Below, piece by piece: positions 32,040 through 40,285 of a stretch of 51,976 nucleotides of DNA. The notes beneath the pieces were generated by a model. The model was not told where the DNA came from. It saw only the letters and a list, made by a program, of their open reading frames with translations, and searched no databases. The translations under genes were made by a program, and so were the position numbers. This DNA is from CANKBT01 sp038236005 (GTDB lineage Bacteria > Actinomycetota > Actinomycetes > Mycobacteriales > SCTD01). The DNA lies in the NCBI GenBank assembly GCA_038236005.1, contig JBBSTI010000004.1, forward strand, positions 1 through 51,976, in the 5' to 3' direction. Every line of letters begins with the position of its first letter. Position 1 is the first letter of the stretch.

Positions 32040-33626
32040 GTGAGCGCCGTCCTGCTGGCCGTCCCCGGCGTCCTGCTGTTCGTCGCCGCGGCCTGCGGGC
32101 TGCTCGGTGGCCGGCGCGGCGAGACCGCGGGGCGGCTCGGGGTCGCCGCCGGCTGGTCGACCTTCGTGCTGGCCGTGGTGCTCGCCGTCGCCGTCCTGGT
32201 CGACGGTCCCGTCCAGGCCGTCCTCGAACGGTCCGACGGGAGCGCGCTGGCGGGGCTCGCGCTGGACCGGGTCGGTGCGCTCCTGCTGCTCCTGGTCACC
32301 GGCGTCGGCGCGGTGGTCCAGTCCTTCGCCCGCCGCTACCTGTACGGCGACGCACGGGCCGGCTGGCTGTTCGCGTGCACCAACCTGCTGACGGCGGCGA
32401 GCGCCGGCCTGGTCAGCGCCGCCACCCTGCTCGGGCTCGCCGCGTTCTGGAGCACCGCCGGCCTCGCGCTGGTCCTGCTGCTGGCGACCTACTGGCCGCT
32501 GGAGGCCGCCCGGCTCGGGGTGCGGCGCACGGCTCGGGCCTTCCTGATCGGGGACCTCGCGCTCTGGGCCGCGGTCGGGATCGCTCTGGCGCGATGGGGC
32601 GATCTGGACCTGCGCACCCTGGGCGAGCGCGCGCCGACCCTCACCCCCGACCGCGGGACGCTCGCGGTCGTGGCCGTCCTGGTGGTCGTCGCCGCCCTCG
32701 CCCGCTCGGCGCAGCTGCCCTTCGCGGACTGGCTCCCCACGACGCTCGCCGCCCCCACGCCCGTCTCCGCGACCCTGCACGCAGGGGTCGTCAACGCCGG
32801 CGGCGTGCTGCTCGTGACGCTGAGCCCGTTGTTCGCCGCCTCGCCGGTCGCCACCCACCTCGCCTTCGCGGCCGGGGCGCTGACCGTCGTGTGGGGGACG
32901 CTCCTGATGCTCGCCAAGCCCGACGTCAAAGGCGCGCTGGCCCACTCCACGATGGGCCAGATGGGGTTCATGATCATGACGTGCGGGCTCGGTGCGTTCG
33001 CCGCAGCGATCTTCCACCTCGTCGCCCACGGCATGTACAAGGCCACGCTGTTCCTGGGCTCCGGCAGCGCCGTCCGACGGCACGTGCGGCACCTCGCCGC
33101 GCCGCCGGCCGCCCGCACGGCCCTGCCCGCACCGCTCCTGGCCTTCGCGCTCGTGCTGCCCGCCCTGGTCCTGGCGGGGGCCGGCGTCCTGCTGCACCCC
33201 GAGGTCGGAGGAAGTGCCGGCTCGGGCGCGTTGCTGGTCTTCGCCTGGGCCAGCCTGGTCGCGACGAGCGTCGGCTGGCTGCGGCGGCGCCCGACGACCG
33301 GCGGCGCGTCGACGCTGTTCGTGGTCGTCCTGCTCGCCGCGTTCGGCTATCTCGGCCTGCTGCGCGGGGTGACGGCGCTGCTGGCACCGACGCTGACCGG
33401 CTCCGGCACCGCGACCGTGAGCACCTGGTGGCTCGTCCCCGTGATCGTCCTGCTCGCCGGCATCACCGTCCTGCGCGCCGTGCCGTCCGGGTCACGCCTG
33501 CGCGGCGTACGCGACGCCCTGTACGTGCTGGCGCTCAGCGGCGGGCACGTCCGCCCTCGTCGCACACGTGCGCTCCGCAGCCTGCCCTCACCCGCACCCG
33601 TCGTCGGCCAGGAGATCGCAACATGA
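32040..33626 (+). CDS. dabB: DabB-type proton-conducting membrane subunit (NuoL/MrpA-like)
   Basis: A 528-residue membrane protein with about 13-14 helices of the complex I antiporter family. The conserved core is LPFADWLPTTLAAPTPVSAT, LHAGVVNAGGVLLV, LAKPDVKGALAHSTMGQMGF and FHLVAHGMYKATLFLGSG, with the lysines and histidines of the proton path. No other complex I genes are present, while dabA follows directly (ATGA overlap). DabB is known to couple ion flow to CO2/bicarbonate capture by DabA. GTG 32040 is the start. Confidence 0.92.
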   Translation: MSAVLLAVPGVLLFVAAACGLLGGRRGETAGRLGVAAGWSTFVLAVVLAVAVLVDGPVQAVLERSDGSALAGLALDRVGALLLLLVTGVGAVVQSFARRYLYGDARAGWLFACTNLLTAASAGLVSAATLLGLAAFWSTAGLALVLLLATYWPLEAARLGVRRTARAFLIGDLALWAAVGIALARWGDLDLRTLGERAPTLTPDRGTLAVVAVLVVVAALARSAQLPFADWLPTTLAAPTPVSATLHAGVVNAGGVLLVTLSPLFAASPVATHLAFAAGALTVVWGTLLMLAKPDVKGALAHSTMGQMGFMIMTCGLGAFAAAIFHLVAHGMYKATLFLGSGSAVRRHVRHLAAPPAARTALPAPLLAFALVLPALVLAGAGVLLHPEVGGSAGSGALLVFAWASLVATSVGWLRRRPTTGGASTLFVVVLLAAFGYLGLLRGVTALLAPTLTGSGTATVSTWWLVPVIVLLAGITVLRAVPSGSRLRGVRDALYVLALSGGHVRPRRTRALRSLPSPAPVVGQEIAT

Positions 33627-36265
33627 CCAGCACGACCAGCATGACCGGCACCACGAGCACCAGGACCGCCGTCCCGGCTGCCACCGACCCGGCACGGGCT
33701 GCCCGGCGGGCCCGGCTGCGCACCGACGTCTCGCTCGCCGGGCGCGTCCTGGCCACGAGCTGGCCGCTGGAGACCTTCATCGCGGTCAACCCGCTCAGCG
33801 GGCTCGAGGACCGGCCCTTCGACGAGGCCGTCCGGGTGGCCGGCGAGGTGCTCGGCGCACGAGGGACGCTGAGCCTGGCCGAGCTGCGTGCCCACCACAC
33901 CACCGGACGCATCACTGACACCGACCTGCGGCGGGCCCTCGGACTGCGGTTCCCCGACCTCGCCGAGCCGGCCGGCGCGGCTGGCGCGGCGCTGATCCTG
34001 GGCGACACGCAGGTCTCCGCCCTGGACGTGCTGCTGGCCGACCTGCGGCACGGCGTCGCCCTGCCGCCCCCGTCCCGGGCGGTCCTGACCCGCGCGGAGG
34101 CGGTCCCGGCGGTCGCCGCAGCCGTGGACAGCCAGACGACCAAGTGGTGCGCGGCCTACCTCGACGCCGGGCAGGCCGGCTGGGCCATGCCAGGCAGCGA
34201 GCCCGGCAGCGAGCGCGGGCTGTACGCGGCATGGCGAGCCCTGGCACCCCGGGACCGCTCCCTGCCGCGCCAGGTGCGCCGAGCGCTCGCCGCGCTGCCG
34301 GCACGCGCCGACGACGCATTGCTCGACGCGCTCGACCGCCTGCGCGTGGGCGCGGACGAGCAACGGGTGCAGCTGCGGGCCGAGCTGACGCGGCTGCCCG
34401 GCTGGGCTGCGCACGTGCGGTGGCGCAGCGAGAACGGGTCGGGCGTCGACCTGGTCGACTACCTCGCCCTGCGCATGACCTACGCCTCCCTGCTGCTCGC
34501 CCCCGGCACGGCGCCGCAGCCCGCCCCGCCGTCCACACCTCACCCGCCGTCCACACCTCAGCAGCCCTCGGCTGCAGACCGGGCCCGCTCGCTCGCCGAC
34601 CGGCTCGCGCTCGGGCCGCACGCACCCGAGCAGCTGGCAGCACTGACCGTGGCCCTGGAGCGGCTCCCGGCCTCCGACCGCCCGCTCGTCTGGCTCGAAG
34701 CCTTCGAAGGGCACTACCGCGACGGCCTGCTGGCCCGGCTGGCCGGACAGCCGGTGCCGAGCACCGGCGGTCGACCACGGGCGCGCGCCCAGCTCGTCAC
34801 CTGCATCGACGTGCGCTCCGAGGGATTGCGGCGCCAGCTGGAGGCGGTCGGCCCTTACGAGACGTTGGGCTTCGCCGGCTTCTTCGCCGTCGCGATCAGC
34901 TTCACCGACCTGGCCGGCGGTGCGCCCTGTTCGCTGTGCCCGGTGCTGCTCAAGCCGCGCAACGAGGTCGCCGAACGCCCGGCGCCCGGTCGGCAGGACG
35001 CCGCCGAACGACGACTGTCCGGCCTGGGCGCGATGGCCGGCGCCGAGGAGAGCTTCCACAGCGCGAAGGACGACGCGGCCGGCCCGTTCGCCCTGGCCGA
35101 GGGGGTCGGCTGGTTCGCCGGACCGGTCGCGGCGGCCAAGACCGTGCTGGCCGGTCCGTACGGCCGGGCCCGCCACCGGCTCCAGCGTGCGGTGGCGCCG
35201 CCGGCGGAGACCGAGCTCAGCGCGCTGGACGGCTTCACGCCGGAGGACCGCGCGCAGTTCGCGCAGGTCGCCCTGACGATGATGGGCCTGACGTCCGGCT
35301 TCGCACGGCTGGTGGTGCTGTGCGGGCACGGCAGCACCACCGAGAACAACCCCTACGGCAGCTCTCTGGACTGCGGTGCGTGCGGCGGCAGCCGTGGCGG
35401 TCCCAACGCCCGCACGGCCGTGGCGCTGCTCAACGACACCGACGTCCGTCAGCACCTGGCGGGCGTCGGCATCGAGGTTCCCGCGGACACCTGGTTCCTG
35501 GCCGGGGAGCACGACACTGCCACCGACCGGGTGCTCCTGCTCGACCGGCACCTGGTCCCGCCGAGCCACCACAGCGAGCTCGACGCGCTCTCGCGCGACC
35601 TCGAGCAGGCCGGTTCTGCGCTGGCGGCCGAGCGGTGCGCAGACCTGCCGGGCGCGCGCCCGTCCTCGTCGGCCCAGCGGGCCGCACGGCACGTGCAGGC
35701 CCGCTCGACCGACTGGGCGCAGACCTACCCCGAGTGGGGGCTGGCCGGCAACGCCGCCTTCGTGGTCGGACCACGCTCGATGACCGCCGGGCTGGACCTC
35801 GGACGACGCGCCTTCCTGCACTCCTACGAGGCGCACGTCGACCCCGACGGCGGGTCGCTCGAGACGATCCTGACCGCCCCCCTCGTCGTCGCCCAGTGGA
35901 TCAGCTGCCAGTACTACTTCTCGAGCGTCGACCCGCACCGCTTCGGCTCGGGCAGCAAGACGATCCACAACGTCGTCGGAGGCATCGGCGTGCTCGCCGG
36001 CCAGGACGGCGACCTGCGCCTCGGCCTGCCCTGGCAGTCGGTCGGCGTCGGGGACCGGCTGGTGCACGAGCCGGTGCGGCTGCTGGCCGTCGTCCAGGCA
36101 CCGCTCGACCGCATCGAGGCGATCGTGGCGCGAAACCCCGTGCTCCAACGCCTGTTCGGCGGTTCGTGGGTGGCCCTGGCCGCCCGCGAGAACGCCGACG
36201 ACCCATGGCAGCGTCTTGGCGACCACGGCTGGCAGCCGTGGTCCGAACCGGAAGGAACCGCATGA
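33623..36265 (+). CDS. dabA: DabA inorganic-carbon uptake subunit (DUF2309/UPF0753)
   Basis: An 880-residue peripheral subunit thought to convert CO2 to bicarbonate unidirectionally, driven by DabB. Zinc and active-site residues analogous to beta-carbonic anhydrase are present: Cys394 and Asp396 in CIDVRSEG, His569 in CGHGSTTENNPYG and Cys584 in DCGACGGSRGG. The spacing is close to that of Halothiobacillus DabA (C351, D353, H524, C539). Further motifs are AVNPLSGLEDRPFDEA, GFAGFFAVAI and RAFLHSYEAHVDPDG. A Pro/Ser/Thr linker with an 18-bp duplication occurs near residues 298-316. ATG 33623 overlaps the dabB stop. Confidence 0.94.
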   Translation: MTSTTSMTGTTSTRTAVPAATDPARAARRARLRTDVSLAGRVLATSWPLETFIAVNPLSGLEDRPFDEAVRVAGEVLGARGTLSLAELRAHHTTGRITDTDLRRALGLRFPDLAEPAGAAGAALILGDTQVSALDVLLADLRHGVALPPPSRAVLTRAEAVPAVAAAVDSQTTKWCAAYLDAGQAGWAMPGSEPGSERGLYAAWRALAPRDRSLPRQVRRALAALPARADDALLDALDRLRVGADEQRVQLRAELTRLPGWAAHVRWRSENGSGVDLVDYLALRMTYASLLLAPGTAPQPAPPSTPHPPSTPQQPSAADRARSLADRLALGPHAPEQLAALTVALERLPASDRPLVWLEAFEGHYRDGLLARLAGQPVPSTGGRPRARAQLVTCIDVRSEGLRRQLEAVGPYETLGFAGFFAVAISFTDLAGGAPCSLCPVLLKPRNEVAERPAPGRQDAAERRLSGLGAMAGAEESFHSAKDDAAGPFALAEGVGWFAGPVAAAKTVLAGPYGRARHRLQRAVAPPAETELSALDGFTPEDRAQFAQVALTMMGLTSGFARLVVLCGHGSTTENNPYGSSLDCGACGGSRGGPNARTAVALLNDTDVRQHLAGVGIEVPADTWFLAGEHDTATDRVLLLDRHLVPPSHHSELDALSRDLEQAGSALAAERCADLPGARPSSSAQRAARHVQARSTDWAQTYPEWGLAGNAAFVVGPRSMTAGLDLGRRAFLHSYEAHVDPDGGSLETILTAPLVVAQWISCQYYFSSVDPHRFGSGSKTIHNVVGGIGVLAGQDGDLRLGLPWQSVGVGDRLVHEPVRLLAVVQAPLDRIEAIVARNPVLQRLFGGSWVALAARENADDPWQRLGDHGWQPWSEPEGTA
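34529..34564 (+). repeat. Direct duplication of 18 bp in the dabA linker
   Basis: CCGTCCACACCTCA occurs twice at 18-bp spacing (34529 and 34547), encoding PSTP-rich repeats in a linker between DabA segments. It is likely a slippage duplication and keeps frame. Confidence 0.85.
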
Positions 36266-36585
36266 CCCGCACAGGCTTGACCCGTATGACCAAGATCGAG
36301 GTGGTGGTGTCCGGGCAGGACGCCGCCGCCGTGCGCGAGCTCGTCTCGGCCGTGGGAGCGACCGGCTGGACCGGGCTCTCCGGCGTCTCCGGCCTGGGCC
36401 ACAACGGCCGCCGGCAGGGCCGGCTGCTGTTCAACACCCAGGCCACCCTGGAGATGCTGATCACCGTGGTCTCCGACGACAAGGTCGACGCGCTGCTCGC
36501 CGGCCTGCGCCCGCTGCTGGACGAGTCCTCAGGCGTCATGTTCGTCTCCGAGACCTACGTCAGCCGACCCGAGTACTTCACCTGA
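36262..36585 (+). CDS. PII-like signalling protein associated with the DAB transporter
   Basis: A 107-residue ferredoxin-like-fold PII-type protein: KIEVVVSGQDAAAVRELVSA, GATGWTGLSGVSGLGHNGRR, a shortened T-loop region, LEMLITVVSDDKVDALLAGL and VMFVSETYVSRPEYF. It lacks the Tyr51 uridylylation motif of GlnB/GlnK and the redox CGPxGC tail of SbtB. PII-like genes beside dabB-dabA are known in other bacteria and presumably sense nucleotides or bicarbonate status. ATG 36262 overlaps the dabA stop by 4 bp. The next feature is tRNA-Arg. Confidence 0.85.
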   Translation: MTRTGLTRMTKIEVVVSGQDAAAVRELVSAVGATGWTGLSGVSGLGHNGRRQGRLLFNTQATLEMLITVVSDDKVDALLAGLRPLLDESSGVMFVSETYVSRPEYFT

Positions 36586-36624
36586 GCCGCTGACCGGCAA
36601 AACTGGTTAGGGTGGGACCAGCTC

Positions 36625-36700
36625 GCCTCCGTAGCTCAGTGGACAGAGCGCCTCCGTCCTAAGGAGGGCGTCGGGAGTTCGATTCTCTCCGGGGGCACCA
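36625..36700 (+). tRNA. tRNA-Arg (anticodon CCT)
   Basis: Acceptor GCCTCCG/CGGGGGC, D arm with AGCTCAGTGGACAGAGC, anticodon stem CCTCC/GGAGG with loop GTCCTAA (anticodon CCT, reading AGG), T arm GGGAG-TTCGATT-CTCTC-like. The 3' CCA is encoded (36698-36700), unlike the other two tRNAs here. A -10 like TAGGGT (36608-36613) precedes it. Confidence 0.95.
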
Positions 36701-36715
36701 GCAGTCCCGCCGCAC

Positions 36716-36721
36716 TACGGT
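36716..36721 (+). promoter_or_regulatory. -10 box of a probable leaderless photolyase promoter
   Basis: TACGGT is followed after 6 nt by GTG 36728. The promoter's -35 region would lie in the 3' end of tRNA-Arg. No ribosome site is present. Confidence 0.5.
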
Positions 36722-36727
36722 CGGCTC

Positions 36728-38077
36728 GTGACGACAAGCCTGCTGTGGTTCCGCCGGGACCTGCGCCTCGCCGACCACCCCGCCCTGCTGGCCGCCCGTG
36801 ACGCGGCCGACGAGGTGGTGCCGGTGTTCGTGCTGGACGACGCCCTGCGCGGGCCGGCCGGCGCACCACGGCTGGCCTTCCTCTACCGCTGCCTGCGGGA
36901 CCTGCAGGAGCAGACGGGCGGCGCCCTGCGGGTCGTGAGCGGCGTCCCGGAGCAGGTGCTGCCGAGGCTTGCCGCCCGGACCGGTGCCCTCAGCGTCCAC
37001 GTGAGCAGCGACCACGGGCCGTACGGCCGAGCGCGCGACGAGCGGGTCGCCGCAGCCCTCGGGGAGGTCCCGCTCGAGGCGCTCGGCTCGCCGTACGCGG
37101 TGACTCCCGGGACGCTCGCGACCGGCGCCGGAGGTCCGTTCAAGGTCTACACACCCTTCTACCGGGCCTGGACCGAGCGCGGCGTGCGGGGCCCGGCGAC
37201 CAACCCCCGCGCCGTGCCGTGGACCGACGGCGGGGTGGCCGACGGCGGGGTGCCGGACGACCCCGACCTCGGCGACGTGGAGCTGCCCGAGGCCGGCGAG
37301 CGCGCGGCCCGGCAGCGGTGGAAGCGGTTCGTGGACGACGACCTCGTCGATTATGCGGACATGCGCAATCGACCGGACGAGGACCGCACCTCGGAGATGT
37401 CGGTCTACCTGAAGTACGGGTGCCTGCACCCGCGCACCCTGCTCGCCGACCTCGGTGCCGGACCGGGTCCCGATGCCTACCGCCGGGAGATCGCTTTTCG
37501 CGACTTCTACGCAGACACCCTCTGGCACCGGCCGGAGTCGGCACGGCACGAGGTGCAGGAGCAGATGGCAGGGTTGTCGTACGACAGCGGGAAGGCCGCC
37601 GACGACCGGTGGCAGGCGTGGGTCGACGGCACCACCGGGTTCCCGATCGTGGACGCCGGCATGCGCCAGCTGCAGGGGCAAGCGTGGATGCACAACCGGG
37701 TCCGGATGATCGTTGCGAGCTTTCTGACCAAGGACCTGCACCTGGACTGGCGGCGCGGCGCGCGGCACTTCATGCAGATGCTGCGTGACGGCGACCTGGC
37801 GAGCAACCAGCACGGCTGGCAGTGGACCGCCGGCACCGGGACCGACCCGTCGCCCTACTTCCGGGTCTTCAACCCGGTCAAGCAGGGCCAGGACTACGAC
37901 CCGCTCGGCGACTACGTCCGGCGCTGGGTGCCCGAGCTGCGCGACGTGCCCGGCAAGGCCGTGCACACTCCGTGGACGCTCCCGGACGGGCCGCCGTCCG
38001 GCTATCCGGCACCGATCGTGGACCACGCCGCCGAGCGCAAGGTCGCGCTGCAGCGCTATGCCGAGGTGCGCGCCTAG
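36728..38077 (+). CDS. phr: Deoxyribodipyrimidine photolyase (cryptochrome/photolyase family)
   Basis: A light-driven flavoenzyme that reverses UV cyclobutane dimers. The 449-residue protein has the N-terminal antenna domain (SLLWFRRDLRLADHPALLAA) and the C-terminal FAD domain with REIAFRDFYADTLWHRPESA, DGTTGFPIVDAGMRQLQGQA with WMHNRVRMIVASFLTKDLHL following, and ASNQHGWQWTAGTGTDPSPYF. The Trp electron-transfer residues are in place. GTG 36728 follows a leaderless-type -10. It stands alone after tRNA-Arg. Confidence 0.95.
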   Translation: MTTSLLWFRRDLRLADHPALLAARDAADEVVPVFVLDDALRGPAGAPRLAFLYRCLRDLQEQTGGALRVVSGVPEQVLPRLAARTGALSVHVSSDHGPYGRARDERVAAALGEVPLEALGSPYAVTPGTLATGAGGPFKVYTPFYRAWTERGVRGPATNPRAVPWTDGGVADGGVPDDPDLGDVELPEAGERAARQRWKRFVDDDLVDYADMRNRPDEDRTSEMSVYLKYGCLHPRTLLADLGAGPGPDAYRREIAFRDFYADTLWHRPESARHEVQEQMAGLSYDSGKAADDRWQAWVDGTTGFPIVDAGMRQLQGQAWMHNRVRMIVASFLTKDLHLDWRRGARHFMQMLRDGDLASNQHGWQWTAGTGTDPSPYFRVFNPVKQGQDYDPLGDYVRRWVPELRDVPGKAVHTPWTLPDGPPSGYPAPIVDHAAERKVALQRYAEVRA

Positions 38078-38110
38078 CGTGGTGCGCACCGACGAGACGA
38101 GGAGACGCGC

Positions 38111-38566
38111 ATGGCGTTCTGGGACCAGCTGAAGAGCCGCACCGCCGAGATGAGCACCCAGCTCAAGACCAAGACGAGCCAGTTCAAGACCAAGGAGTTC
38201 GCGAACGGCAGCATGGCGATGTGTGCGCTGATCGCCGCGGCGGACGGCAGCGTCGACGCCGCCGAGCGTCAGAAGACCTCGGCCCTGATCCGGAGCAACG
38301 ACCTGCTGTCGGTGTTCCCGCCGGACGAGCTGCAGCAGAAGTTCGACTGGTACACCGACAAGCTCGCCAAGAACTACGACTTCGGCAAGGTGGAGGCGAC
38401 CGCCACGATCGGCAAGCTGAAGAGCAAGCCGGAGCAGGCCCGCGCGGTGATCCAGATCGGGATCATCATCGGCGGCTCCGACGGCGACTTCGACTCCGAC
38501 GAGCGGGCCGCGGTGAAGGACGCCTGCTTCGCTGTCGGGATCGACCCGTCCGAGTTCGACCTGTAG
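38111..38566 (+). CDS. TerB-family tellurite resistance/stress protein
   Basis: A 151-residue all-helical TerB-like protein: AMCALIAAADGSVDAAERQK and IIIGGSDGDFDSDERAAVKD carry the two conserved acidic clusters (D/E in ADG and SDGDFD) expected to bind metal ions, and the end is CFAVGIDPSEFDL. AGGAG precedes ATG 38111. No other ter genes (TerC, TerD/E/Z) are in the window, so it acts alone here; TerB domains are associated with membrane stress. Confidence 0.9.
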   Translation: MAFWDQLKSRTAEMSTQLKTKTSQFKTKEFANGSMAMCALIAAADGSVDAAERQKTSALIRSNDLLSVFPPDELQQKFDWYTDKLAKNYDFGKVEATATIGKLKSKPEQARAVIQIGIIIGGSDGDFDSDERAAVKDACFAVGIDPSEFDL

Positions 38567-38588
38567 GACCGCGGCACGTCCGTCCTGA

Positions 38589-38870
38589 CCCACCTACGAG
38601 GTCGGGGCCTACGCGCCGTGGCTCGCGGCCGAGCTGGCCGCCGTCTCGCCCGAGCTGATCGTGCTGCTCGGCGCGACCGCGGCCAAGGCGATGCTCGGGT
38701 CCTCGTTCCGGGTCACCCAGCAGCGCGGCGTGCTGATGCCCCGCGAGGGCGGCGGTCAGGTGATGGCCACCGTCCACCCTTCCGCTGTGCTGCGTGCCGA
38801 GGACGCCCGGGCCGAGGCCATGGCCGGTCTTGTCGCCGACCTGCGGGTCGCTGCCGCCGTGCTCGCCTGA
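38589..38870 (+). pseudogene. C-terminal remnant of a UdgX/family-4-like uracil-DNA glycosylase
   Basis: The frame opens after a TGA at 38586-38588 and reads PTYEVGAYAPWLAAEL, then VSPELIVLLGATAAKAMLG, FRVTQQRGVL and VMATVHPSAVLRA, ending at TGA 38868-38870. These are the last 90 residues of UdgX/UDG-4 type glycosylases, including the HPSAVLR motif. The Fe-S cysteines and the N-terminal active-site motif are missing. Internal ATG 38661 has no ribosome site. It is therefore a truncated gene left behind TerB. Confidence 0.72.
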
Positions 38871-38895
38871 GCGGCCCCTCTACCTTCCCCTTTGC

Positions 38896-38955
38896 GTGAT
38901 CATGGTCATCTGCACCCCCAAAACGGGCACGGAGGGTGCAGATGGCCATGATCAC
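38896..38955. repeat. Long near-perfect palindrome (22-nt arms, 16-nt loop)
   Basis: Arms 38896-38917 (starting GTGATCATGG) and 38934-38955 (ending CCATGATCAC) are complementary with one G-T mismatch; the loop contains AAAACGGG. It lies between the UdgX remnant and the convergent MFS gene. It has no U-tract, so it is either a bidirectional terminator or a dispersed palindromic (REP/MITE-like) element. Confidence 0.85.
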
Positions 38956-38989
38956 CGGGACGGGTAGGGCGGTGGCGGGGCGCAGGGGG

Positions 38990-40285
38990 TCAGGGCGGGG
39001 TCGGGGTCGGCGGCACGTCCTCCTCGGGACGCACCGCGACCGGGCCGGCGGCCTGCGGGTCGGTGACCCGATAGGCCCACAGCTCGGGCATCATCCGCGA
39101 CACCGCGAGGGTGGCCACGACGACGGCGATGCCCCCGCTGACGATCGCTGCCTCGGGTCCGACGACCGCGGCCGACAGCCCCGCCCGGCCGTCCGCCAGC
39201 CGGGGGCCACCGGCCACGACGACGGTGAACACGCCCCCCATCCGTCCCCGCATGTCGTCCGGTGCGGCGGCCTGCAGCACCGCGGAGCGGAAGATCGCCG
39301 AGACGCCGTCCGCTGCGCCCGCCGCCGCCAGGGCGACCAGCGCGAGCGGCAGCCAGGTCGACAGCCCGAACACGGTGATGGCAAGGCCCCAGACGACGAT
39401 CGACCACACCACCGCGAAGCCGTGCCGCCGGATCCGTGAGGACCAGCCCGAGCCCAGCGCGCCGAGCAGGCCGCCGACGGCGAGCGCCGAGTAGAGCAGA
39501 CCGGCGGTCTGGGTCCCCCCGCCGAAGACCTCGTCAGCCAGCTCGGGGAACAGCGCGCGCGGCATCGCGAGCACCATCGCGATCAGGTCGAGCACGAAGG
39601 TCGCCAGCAGCACCCGGCGCGTCCGGAGATAGCGCAGACCTTCGAGAACGCTCGCGGTCCCGGCCCGCCGACCGCCCCCGTCGGGATGCAGCTGCGGGAG
39701 CCCGCGCAGCGCCAGCAGCGCGACGACGAAGGTGAGCACGTCCAGGCCGTACGCCGCCTGATAGCCGTAGGTCGCGGCGAGCACACCCGCGAGCAGCGGA
39801 CCGACCGCGATGCCGACGTTGAACTCCGCCATCCGCAGCGCGTTGGCCGCCGGCAGCAGCGCGGGCCGCACCAGCCGCGGCAGCATCGCCTGGCGGGTGG
39901 GGCTGGCGATCGCGAACAAGGCCGCCTGCGCCGCGACGACCCCGTAGAGCAGCCCCACGCTGTCCAGCGAGGCGGCGGCCTGGACCAGGAGCACGACCGA
40001 CAGCAACGCCTGCAGCAGGCTGACGACGATCAGCAGCCGGCGACGTTCGAAGGCGTCGGCGATCGCTCCGCCGTACAGCCCGAACACGATCAGCGGGAGC
40101 AGCCCGGCCAGCCCGACCAGCCCCACCGAGGCCGAGCTGCCGGTGATCGCGTAGACCTGCAACGGCACCGCGACCGTCGTGACCTGGGTGCCGAGGGTGG
40201 ACACGGTGTCGCCGATGATCAGCAGCCGGAACGGCCGCGACTCGCGCAGCGGCGTGACGTCCATGACGACCGAGGAGAGCCTCAC
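38990..40285 (-). CDS. MFS transporter (MFS_3/EntS-like exporter)
   Basis: A 431-residue, 12-helix major facilitator. The N-terminus FRLLIIGDTVSTLGTQVTTV leads into VPLQVYAITGSSASVGLVGL and the loop 2-3 motif GGAIADAFERRR; an ASPTRQAMLPRLV segment is typical of the EntS/multidrug MFS_3 group. The C-terminus is Pro/Thr/Glu-rich and cytoplasmic. GTG 40285 overlaps the pdxH stop (GTGA) and is favoured; ATG 40264 is an alternative. Substrate unknown. It is cotranscribed with pdxH. Confidence 0.9.
   Translation of the reverse strand: MRLSSVVMDVTPLRESRPFRLLIIGDTVSTLGTQVTTVAVPLQVYAITGSSASVGLVGLAGLLPLIVFGLYGGAIADAFERRRLLIVVSLLQALLSVVLLVQAAASLDSVGLLYGVVAAQAALFAIASPTRQAMLPRLVRPALLPAANALRMAEFNVGIAVGPLLAGVLAATYGYQAAYGLDVLTFVVALLALRGLPQLHPDGGGRRAGTASVLEGLRYLRTRRVLLATFVLDLIAMVLAMPRALFPELADEVFGGGTQTAGLLYSALAVGGLLGALGSGWSSRIRRHGFAVVWSIVVWGLAITVFGLSTWLPLALVALAAAGAADGVSAIFRSAVLQAAAPDDMRGRMGGVFTVVVAGGPRLADGRAGLSAAVVGPEAAIVSGGIAVVVATLAVSRMMPELWAYRVTDPQAAGPVAVRPEEDVPPTPTPP

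Noticed and set aside
32040..33626. Complex I (nuo) or Mrp antiporter operon
   Set aside because: Only one NuoL-like subunit is present and it is coupled to dabA; no other nuo or mrp subunits are in the window.
33347..36226. 959-codon open frame on the minus strand
   Set aside because: Shadow of dabA; low-complexity composition (R, G, V, Q rich) with no recognisable domain.
38618..38899. 93-codon frame overlapping the UdgX remnant in another frame
   Set aside because: Arg-rich shadow; the frame with HPSAVLR motif is the meaningful one.
36625..38990. Genomic island inserted at tRNA-Arg
   Set aside because: No integrase and no repeat of the tRNA 3' end was noticed downstream; photolyase and TerB look like native genes with the same base composition.
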